Shown here piece by piece: positions 55,827 through 64,000 of a stretch of DNA of 64,000 nucleotides. The position numbers and the translations under genes are program-made. The stretch is from assembly GCF_035222485.1 (NCBI RefSeq), contig NC_085922.1:201001-265000 (forward strand), given 5' to 3'. The notes under the pieces were generated by a model. The model made no database searches and was not told where the DNA came from. It saw only the letters and a list, made by a program, of their open reading frames with translations. Positions within the stretch are counted from its first letter, which is position 1. The number at the start of each line of letters is the position of its first letter. This DNA is from Podospora pseudoanserina (taxonomy: Eukaryota > Ascomycota > Sordariomycetes > Sordariales > Podosporaceae).

Positions 55827-56661
55827 TTGTGGTGAGGGTGCCTGAACGTGGGGCATATGGAAACCCGACGGTGACCTGTGCATGACTTTTCCCATTATTT
55901 TGCTGAGGTTCTGATCATCGTCGAAGTCCAGAACGCGGCACCTTTCCTGACCTGAACCCAGCCCAGCTACGTCATCAAGGAAGATGGGGTCGTTCGGCAA
56001 AGTGGTCAGCTGGTGTCTGTGATCCTTATTTCCATTGGGCATTGACCCGAGTTGATACATGTAATTATTATCTGACAGTGAACCTTTCGGCAAAATGACA
56101 GATAACCATAGAAAACGCAAAATAAAAAAGCAGCAAAACACCAAAGCCAACAGAGGAGATCATGTCTCATGGTATCATAAGTTCATCAAGCCAGCAGTAC
56201 ATGGTCCTGAGACCACTTTGAGTCAATCTTTCGCCCGCGCCTCCTCCTGTCATGCGCCAAAAAACACTAATTTTTATGCCGATACATGTTGTTCGAAATG
56301 AAAGCGTCACTCGAAAGGCCTTCGCTCGGGGACGGAAACCTCGGGAGCGCAGCCGGTAATGTGCAAACAGGGAGAGTCTAGCACCCAGACAGCGTGTGCA
56401 ATGGCCACGCATTTTTGATGAGGGGATGTGTTAGGCTCGATCTGTTGTCCACGCCTCTCTAGAGTCGTGTTGAGAATCAAGTGTTGGCATGCCCGGCTTA
56501 CGCGGGTGTGCATCATATTAAAGAATACGAGGATGCGGTGGCGGAGTATAAGTTCTGGGTCATCCGAATAGGAGTGTTTCCCGACTTGTCGGGTGGCTGT
56601 GTGTCTCGGAAACACATCACGCCGATGGGGTAATTGTGATACGGAACAGGTCGCGCTTTAG
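55827..56661. other. Intergenic, no gene seen
   Basis: About 830 bp without a supported reading frame on either strand. Confidence 0.35.
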
Positions 56662-56880
56662 CTATGGTTTGGTGATTAGTTCCTGATAGTGAACAGATGA
56701 TTGACAGAAATTGAGGCCTACCTGGACCGCCCAGCGTCCACTGTATTCTGTGTCGAGATACTGCTTCAACTCGGTGGATGTTACTCGGTTGACAGGGACA
56801 GTGTAGACACCGTCTGTGACTTGTTCAACCCCCTTGATAGGTGGTTGATTTCGTACTCTAGGGGCTGAGGGTTTAGACAT
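56662..56880 (-). CDS. Small hypothetical protein, 59-72 aa
   Basis: The frame starts MSKPSAPRVRNQPPIKGVEQ and continues with TSTELKQYLDTEYSGRWAVQ, which looks like a genuine small soluble protein. Right after WAVQ lies a perfect-looking but very short potential intron of 39 bp (GTAGGC to ATCAG), a multiple of three, so the tail is either ELITKP directly or 13 residues longer. No domain was recognised. Upstream to 57000 the DNA is purine-rich. It could be chance. Confidence 0.35.
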   Translation of the reverse strand: MSKPSAPRVRNQPPIKGVEQVTDGVYTVPVNRVTSTELKQYLDTEYSGRWAVQVGLNFCQSSVHYQELITKP

Positions 56881-58797
56881 TGGGATGAGATGAAGCAGGT
56901 CGGATCAAAGCAGACAAACAGAGAAAGAGGGTGGAATGGGTGATGCCAAGAAAGCGGATGCCTTGAGAACCCAGAGATGCTTGCTATCACACCAAGAAAA
57001 CATGAACGAAGAACATGTGAGGACAAGTGTGCCCAGAGGCATTTATATAGAACATTTGTGGTCGTGTCGCCCCTGGACCACCAGATGAGACACAGTACAT
57101 CCCTGGATGGACCTAGGTTCAATCCGACCAATAGCGTTCCTGTTTGGCCCCCCACTGTTTTCGCCCCCTGGGCAGGTCCGTGGGCAGAGAAGCGCAGCCA
57201 CTTGCTCAGTGCGACTTGGCCGTCGGGTCTGGGTAAAGATTGTAGACAACTCCTCTGAGTACGCGGTTGTGCATTTGTCTTCTGACTCCTGAATCTAGAC
57301 CTGGATTTCATCTTTCTTGCTAACGGCGTGACGCGTTGGTTTACTCATCTTCTGACACATCTTTGCTCTTAGCTACTGCTCGGTCACCTGGAACTCCTGG
57401 CATGTTACATCGTACCCTAACCCTTGTGGTCCAAACGCACACCAGTACTCCACTCACGAAAATACGTGTTTGGTCATGACAGTAGCGTATTTCAGCTCCC
57501 TCATGTCATGGCTAACTGTAATTGGTGATATGTCCGCGGTTATGCCACCGTAGGCAGATTCATTTCTCGGGCGAGAAAGGTGTGTCGAACAATTGGAGAC
57601 AAAACGTAATTGACCTGAAGATGGGCCTCACCTTTCCAGGGAGCCGAGAGGGATGGCTTGGACGCCGCAAGGGAATCTCAGCGACGGCTCTTATCCTGCG
57701 GTTCGATGGCACATGTCAAAAGTCCCCGGCTCATTTGAGGTTTGTTGGTTGCCTCGCGGGGTCCGGCGGGAAATATATGCCTTGCAAGATCAGCACCATC
57801 TGCTGCGCCACTAAGCTGCAGGAATACTGGCACTTCCTGGCGCTTGTCGTTGCATCTCTTCATGCCCTTCCATGCCCCTCCAGCCACCTCTTTATGGAAG
57901 GGAGACAATGCCTCAGCTTGGACACTTAAGCTTAAAAAGAGGACCACTGGAGATTTTCCATGATCTTTCCCTGGAAGATGTTCTAGAGTACGGTATGAGA
58001 TATATTGAATGAAAATTTTTGTGTCGATAAAAGCATGCAGAACCGCTCAATTTTCCTTACGCTTCCAGGTCCTCAAGCAAAAGGTAGCACTTAGATAGCT
58101 AGCTGGTAAGGGTCCTCAGACGAGAGAAAGGCAGAGCGCGTCGGAGAGCGAACATCACCACCTAGTAGGTAGGTACACCACCCTTTTACCTACCTGCATT
58201 TGTATGCCGACTGAGGCTGGGATTGAGTTTCATGGGACGCACTATCGTGGTCCGCGGTCAACAGCCTGCTCGATTTATCAGTGCCATCATCCACAAGGCG
58301 ACCGATGCAATCGTGGCTTGGGTTTTTCTCAAGGCGAGGCTCCGGGCCTGAGGTTGCCAATGGTGCCTGCATGAGGAAACTGCAGTTTCTTGCTGTTGAA
58401 TGTGCCTCTTTCTCTTGCCATTGCGCGCAGTTATTTAGGAGCGCTCATCCCGGTTGCCGCGCTCACGTTGTGCTCGCCTTCTTTTTCTCATTTGAATCGA
58501 GTGGACTCTTGTATCCATGAAGTTGTTGGTGCTGCACTTTTAAGACAAGCACTTGTCTGCATTGTCTGCAGTAAACCGTCGCCAAGCATTGTCCCTTCAC
58601 CAGCCATCTTCCTCCTCGCTGGCCAGGCTGAAGCGCTGCCTCGCCTTTGGCGCTAACACTCGCCGCAAATCATCTACAGCTCCGCGCACAGCACAGAGCT
58701 CCACTCTGTAAAAGAATAGAAGGTTCGTGTATACCTATCTACCAAAGAGTAGGGCTTCCTTTTTGCCTGGTACGCTGACCTCGGCCTCCAGACCGCA
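56881..58797. other. Gene-poor region left of the kinase
   Basis: About 1.9 kb. Several frames exist but none has a domain, signal or splice support. A GTAGGTAGG-type microrepeat lies near 58166-58173. The last few hundred bases should contain the kinase promoter. Confidence 0.4.
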
Positions 58798-61090
58798 ATG
58801 CCTCCAATTCCAAACGTTCACGTGGTGTATGACAACCGGCGAGTCCACAGGATTGATGACAGGGGCAATGAGGCTTGGTCCTACAAACATGCTCGGAAGC
58901 GCAAGACAATCAAAGTCTCCGAACAGAACCCAGAGATTATCCGACACATCAAGGACCGTCTCTACAAGACAGCCCACAAAAACAAAGGCTTCCTTGGATC
59001 CCAAGATCGTGGAATGAGATTCGTTACTCGTGCTCAGTTTGACAACATCATCACACCCGAGGCTGTTCTTCAGGTAGTCGCCAAGCTGGCGTGTTACCAA
59101 GGCTTGACAGCAAGGGATCATATGCAAATTGCCCAAGATATCTACTGGGGCACAGAAGATGGACGCCGCTCGCCCTGTCGCCGACTGCTTGCTTCCCTCA
59201 TCGGGACCGGGAATTCAGAAGCACTCGGCAGCATCAAAACACTGATCGATGAAGGCCTCAGTGACACCTGTCTTCCCCTCCTAGTTAAGGAAGTCATGGA
59301 GGAGGACACGCTGATATGTGCTCACCATGAACACCAACATGCCTCCATAAACGATATGGACCTGGAGTCTCGAGAGACTTTCACCGCCCTCTGTCGATCC
59401 TTTTCAGTGCCCTTCATCAAATGGAAAGATGGCGGGAAGCACTGTCACTACGTCTTGAAAAGCGGCGGCCCTCTTCCTATGAGAGGGCCACTTCCAATGG
59501 AGAAAAACGACAAGATGAATGAGGAAGGAGACTTTGGTGAGGTCTTCAAAGTTGAGATTGACCCAGGCGACAGGGACTTCGACCCAGAGGTAAGTGAAAC
59601 TTCAGATTTTACATGACTGAACGAACGTTCAAGAAACTGATACTCTGAGGCAGAAAAACACCAACTTTTTTGCTTTGAAGAAGCTTAAGAAGCATGGTGA
59701 CTCGAATGGCACTTCTCGTGCGGACGAGTTCGACCTGGAAATCAGGTCGTTGATCTTCGCCGAGAGTCGAGCTTTGAAGGTACCAGGCCCGGATGATAAT
59801 GGGCAAACGAAAAGGCACTTGATCCAGCCCCTTGCAACATTCGAGGTGTACGATTCCAACGATCCAGAGCCGACATTCTACTTTCTGTTCCCACTGGCAG
59901 ATTGTAACCTAAAGCAATTCTGGGAGAAGAAGCGCCACGATGCGACAAGGGAAAAGCATTGTGGTTGGATGGTTGAGCAGTTTTACCTACTTGCCAAGGC
60001 CCTGCAGTGCGTCCACAATGAAAGGTCGCTGATGATCAGGTCAAAGAGAACTGATTCCAACGTCTTTTGCCGGCATGGAGACATCAAACCATCGAACTTC
60101 CTGTTCTTTGAGGACTCTCAACCCGGCGGTCTGGGCAGGTTGGTTTTGGGTGACTTTGGGATGGGTAGAATTCACCGCAAAGGATCCAGATCAAGCCAGC
60201 CGGCAGGGGAGAGAATGGCCACGCTTTCTTATCAAGCACCTGAGTTTGCCAAACAGGATGTGGTGTCTCTCAAGACCGACATCTTCAGTCTCGGATGCGT
60301 TTATTTAGAACACATTACGTGGCTTCTGATGGGCTTCGAGGCCTTGGACAAGTTTGCAGACGCCAGACTCGAGACAGATCCCGTGTACGGTTTCGAGACA
60401 GATACCTTTTACAACGTGTCACAGTCCAAAGATTCCGTGTGGCTCAAGGAGGGCGTCAAGCGTTGGATCAGGGACCTGAAGCAGCACAAAGACTGCGTGG
60501 AAGTTGTATATGATCTGTTGGAGATCATCGAGCACAACATGCTCGAAGCAAACCACCAGAACAGGATCAACTCGGTAATGTTGGCTAACAATTTGGAAGA
60601 AGTGTGGATCAAGTGGCAACGTAAGGATTCCCTCTACGGCGACAGGCACTGGAGAGAAAGTGAGATTGGTTCCAAAGCAATCAACAGGCCCAATTCCAGT
60701 GCTAAAGTGCTTGCTATTTCCAAAGAGCTCCTGTGGAAGCAAAAGGCTAACCGCGCGTCAAGACGGAAGATCGCCGACAACACCACTCCAAACGACCACC
60801 AGAACCTTCCGGTAAAGGAAATAACTACAGTCGAAAATCCTTCTGGTCGCTTCGCCCTCGAAAGGGGCAAAACTTTCCACTGGACAATGGAACTGGAACT
60901 GCAGTCTGAAGATGATAGCGGCAGCGATCGTGAACTTTCGGCAGAGAGGGCAGAGGATATAATGACGAGAGTGCGTGCTTTGCGTCGAATCAAGGCGCGA
61001 GAGCGAAACGATCAGGATGTCAATCGGTTTCAGAAGATGGACGACATCTCAAGAAGCGAAGGTGAGCCTGGTTCAACCGGCAGCCGATAG
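58798..61090 (+). CDS. Atypical fungal protein kinase, 742 aa
   Basis: Exon 1 is 58798-59589, the intron is 59590-59653 and exon 2 is 59654-61090, joined in phase 0. The first 230 residues form an N-terminal domain of unknown family. The kinase then shows a Gly-rich loop GDFGEVF (residues 244-250), FALKKLKK with the ATP-binding Lys273, a catalytic loop CRHGDIKPSN (Asp407), DFG at 431-433 and SYQAPEF. The intron lies between the Gly loop and the Lys. The catalytic loop reads HGD where most Ser/Thr kinases have HRD, so it is a non-RD type, as in many innate-immunity-like kinases. Catalytic residues are all present, so it should be active. The C-terminal 200 residues are charged and disordered. 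The substrate is unknown. Confidence 0.88.
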
Positions 61091-62435
61091 TGACAGAACG
61101 CGGTTCAACACCACAATGTCGAGAGAGAGTAAATTGTGAAGAAATGGAGGGCTCGCCGTTCAACCTCGGTATTTGTAATGTGTCCGAATCTGGCTCTCGA
61201 CGTGTTCGAGCATCGTCTTGGGAATCATCAAGGTTAGTTTTCGCCGTCCTCAGACGCAAGTTCTGTACTCACATCGCTCAGTGGTTCAGGTAGACTAAGG
61301 ATCCAACGGTTGTCTTTCACCTGTTTTGTGCATATTAGCTTCCAGGAGTTGAAAAAGGGGCACAAATACATACGAGATAGGGGAAGAGGGTTAGGGTTAT
61401 TATATGTCTGAGGTGGAAGCTAAGGACAGAAAATGCGCAGATGCTTTACCTTGACTGCGTAATTCCCAGATGGATAGGCTGCATCAAGCCAGCTCTTCAG
61501 CTTTCGCGGATCATTGTACTTTTGTCGCATAACATGTTCGTACAAGGGTTGACAAGATTGGTGCCGTCCCATGGCGCCACGCGTGCTGGCACAGCAAGAA
61601 GGGTTGGGTTTGTTGGGTGTTGAAACGAATGCCTGATAAGCCTGTCATGGAAATGGAAGAAAGGAGAGCACAGGAAGATGGGGGAGAAAAGCCCAACTCA
61701 AGATCACATGTGTCACTTAAGGTAGCCAGTCCTCAAGCTGAGTCTCACACCGCTCCACAGAAGCTGCTGCTTTCCGGGCAGTGGAACTCTAGGAAACCAA
61801 GTTGTATGTTCTGTCCACTGTTTTGGCCCACCGAACGCAGTTCATGTGGTTCAGCGTCGGTTCATGTGTTGGACATGCATCTGACCCCGCACTATCTCGC
61901 CTCTCTTGCCCTGGCATTCCGGGCGTCGCGTCGAGTGGTTGGGATGCAGCTCAGGCATTCCATAAAGCGCCGAGGCGTATCTTATCGATCATCCCTTATG
62001 GTTGAACTTTCCTCAGGTTCAAATCATTACCGTGTGAAGTGCGAACTGCCCAGGTGTTGGAAATGGGTAGGCTCCAAATGTTTTGGACGGCATGTTTTCC
62101 GTGCTCGGTAGGTGGTGCTCCTCCGGGTGAGGTGGCTGAGTTCCGTGCACCGATAACCAATCACTGTGCTAGCCAACCTGGGCGACTTCAGGCGCAATCT
62201 AATATACGCAGGGCTTTCTGATGGGTAACCTTATTAGTGGGGCGACGCAAGACTGTGGCAGTGCCAGCTCCCGACGATGGGCTGATGAAAAACAATGCAT
62301 CTTGTTTGTTGGACTTTTACGTTGTGCTCTGTGCATATACCTTGTCTCTTCCTTGCTTACCGTTGACTATTTCCTACCTAGTTCATCCAACCAACGGCAA
62401 GGTGAACGTGGCCGTCATAGAAAACACCCTTCTCA
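61091..62435. other. Intergenic between kinase and CorA-like gene
   Basis: About 1.3 kb. No supported protein is seen. It should include the promoter of the CorA-like gene. Confidence 0.4.
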
Positions 62436-64000
62436 ATGGACTGGATCAACCCCGACTCTGGTTTTACCAACCATGATTTTACTGTCTTCAGTTACCCATA
62501 CATGCACGTCCCTGCCCGAGATCACCACACCAAGGAAGCAGGACTAGACAGCAACAGCGACCTCTTCAGTTTAGGACCCGAGCCTGAGCAGAGACAAAGG
62601 GCGGTAACAATATGGAAATCCGATGCAGATGAAGTTTGTCTTTGTGATACCCCTATAACAGCCTCCACGACAGATCACACTGACTATCTTCTTATTTCAG
62701 GTCTCATTGCGAGATCAAGTCACCAGGGACGTGGGTCAAGAACAAGTCCTCAAAAACAACTCCGTATGACCCCCCACTATTCTCATCACTTTAAAACTGT
62801 GAGATGTTTCATACTTATGACCATGTTCAGGAACTCTGGACTCTGATTGAGCAAAAGGTACCAGTGACTTACACACTCATATGTCCCAGAGCCCCTGAAG
62901 TCTTTCCAGGTCAACCTTCCCTCATTACCGACCTTCCCTTCTCTGAAGACATCTGGAAATATGTAACGGACAAATTCCACGTCCACCGAAACATCACACG
63001 AACAATTCTTCGTAATGTGGCATACTTCTCAGCCATTCGTCATAGGCAAGAAGACTCCGGGCAATTCAAGATATGTCAGTGCTGCTTTTGTCCTGCAACT
63101 TGATACTTTCATCATACTCACATCACATAGCATACACTTCACGCACAACTTCATCCCTTCCGGATGACATCGCGCTATCCTCCACTTACATCCCTTCTCT
63201 CGGCTCCACCTTCTCCATCATCTACGGCAGTGATGAATCCCAAATGGAAGCCGCGTGGCAACGACTTCAAGAGTCAGCCCCCTCCCACGCTCATAGACAC
63301 CCACTGTTGATGCTGGGAATCGTCGCCGAATTGGAGAGGGAAAGGCTTGTCAATCTGGCTGAGAAGCTAGCCGACCAGTTCACCTTGTCATCTGACTTCT
63401 TGACAGAAGATGACAGCAGCAGTGAGGGTGGGCAGGGTTCGATAAAGCATGCCAAGATGCAGGAGTACCTTGGAATATGCCTCATGAGTAGGAACCTGGT
63501 AGATCACATCCGGAGCACGAAGAGGCAGCTGCTCAAAGTTCTGATTGAGCTTGATCAACTGGAAGAGTATTGGTTGTCCAAGTCTTACGAGGATGTCTTT
63601 TGCCAGCGGAAATCTCAGCATAAAAAGGTTGAAGAAGGCGCCCGTGAGGCTGCTGAAAGCGAAGGAGAGAGCAAGGCTCTGTTGAACGAGGGGCCAGAAC
63701 TCGGAGACAACGAGACCTCATCCAAGGTTCTTCTCGAACAAGAGAGAAAGTCTTTCATCCGAACAAGCAACAAGATGCGTCAGCGAGTCCGCGACATACT
63801 GGATGAATACGACGACAAGGTCGATGAGTGTAAAACGATGACACAGAACTTATCCTTGGCTATGCAGGCCGTAAGTGCCCTTCATATATCGCTGCAGCAA
63901 AGTCGATCGTCAAGAGCTGACCATGTCCCCTATCAAACAGGCCTGGAACCAGACCGCTCGCCAGGATGCCGCAGTCAATGCCAGGATAGCGCAACTCAAC
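62436..64000 (+). CDS. CorA-like protein, 5' part, cut by the window end
   Basis: Proposed exons are 62436-62633, 62701-62763, 62831-63074, 63131-63870 and 63941 to the edge, all phase-consistent. The third may instead start at 62804, adding nine residues. The N-terminus begins MDWINPDSGFTNHDFTVF. Landmarks are FHVHRNITRTILRNVAYFS, LMSRNLVDHIRSTKRQLLKV, the helical ILDEYDDKVDECKTMTQNLS and, at the edge, AWNQTARQDAAVNARIAQLN. In fungal CorA-like Mg2+ transporter proteins this last helix leads into two C-terminal membrane segments, which would lie just beyond the window. Many of these large fungal relatives have no proven transport role. The broken copy at 3671-4035 matches the part that is missing here. 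Confidence 0.75.

Noticed and set aside
57110-57124. GGTTCAATCC resembling a tRNA B box
   Set aside because: No A box at the right distance and no cloverleaf could be drawn.

Overview
The window comes from a filamentous ascomycete, most likely Sordariomycetes, order Sordariales (Podospora/Chaetomium-like). The evidence is short introns of about 50-100 bp with GTRNGT donors and CTAAC-like branch sites, Zn2Cys6 regulators, a GH7 cellobiohydrolase with a C-terminal CBM1, fungal CorA-like and STAND/NACHT sequences, and repeats whose copies differ by C/T and G/A transitions, as repeat-induced point mutation (RIP) leaves them. All calls rest on reading the sequence and recalled family knowledge; no database search was run.

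Layout. Positions 1-10.2 kb are a graveyard: two diverged copies of a hairpin-bearing repeat, a possible Ty1/copia scrap, a broken CorA-like gene, a cluster of GTTACTAG words, a small inverted-repeat element, the C-terminal tail of a DUF3435 (Starship-captain-type) protein, remnants of a NACHT-type NLR, and a 397-bp MITE with a perfect 8-bp target duplication. From 10.6 to 28.6 kb lies a dense housekeeping block: NMD3 (60S export), a low-complexity protein, ESF2 (18S processing), an aldehyde dehydrogenase, a conserved hypothetical, phosphomevalonate kinase (ERG8), a 1191-residue PPR protein and a Tyr/Gln-rich protein.

Positions 28.6-53.6 kb are more accessory or environmental: GH7 cellobiohydrolase, a single-pass membrane protein, a candidate small secreted peptide, an O-methyltransferase, two divergent Zn2Cys6 regulators, a polyglutamine protein, a secreted LysM protein with a hydrophobin-like cysteine tail, and a DOMON-cytochrome b561 protein. 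GH7 and DOMON-b561 proteins both suit a plant-litter degrader, but they are 20 kb apart and do not form a cluster. Positions 53.6-58.8 kb are gene-poor with another MITE-like hairpin. The right end carries an atypical protein kinase and the 5' part of a CorA-like protein that runs off the window.

Most introns were placed by hand by matching GT/AG sites with reading phase. Exon joins that keep phase and rebuild a known motif are firm (NMD3, ESF2, ERG8, GH7, both Zn2Cys6 proteins, the kinase). Others are flagged as uncertain.
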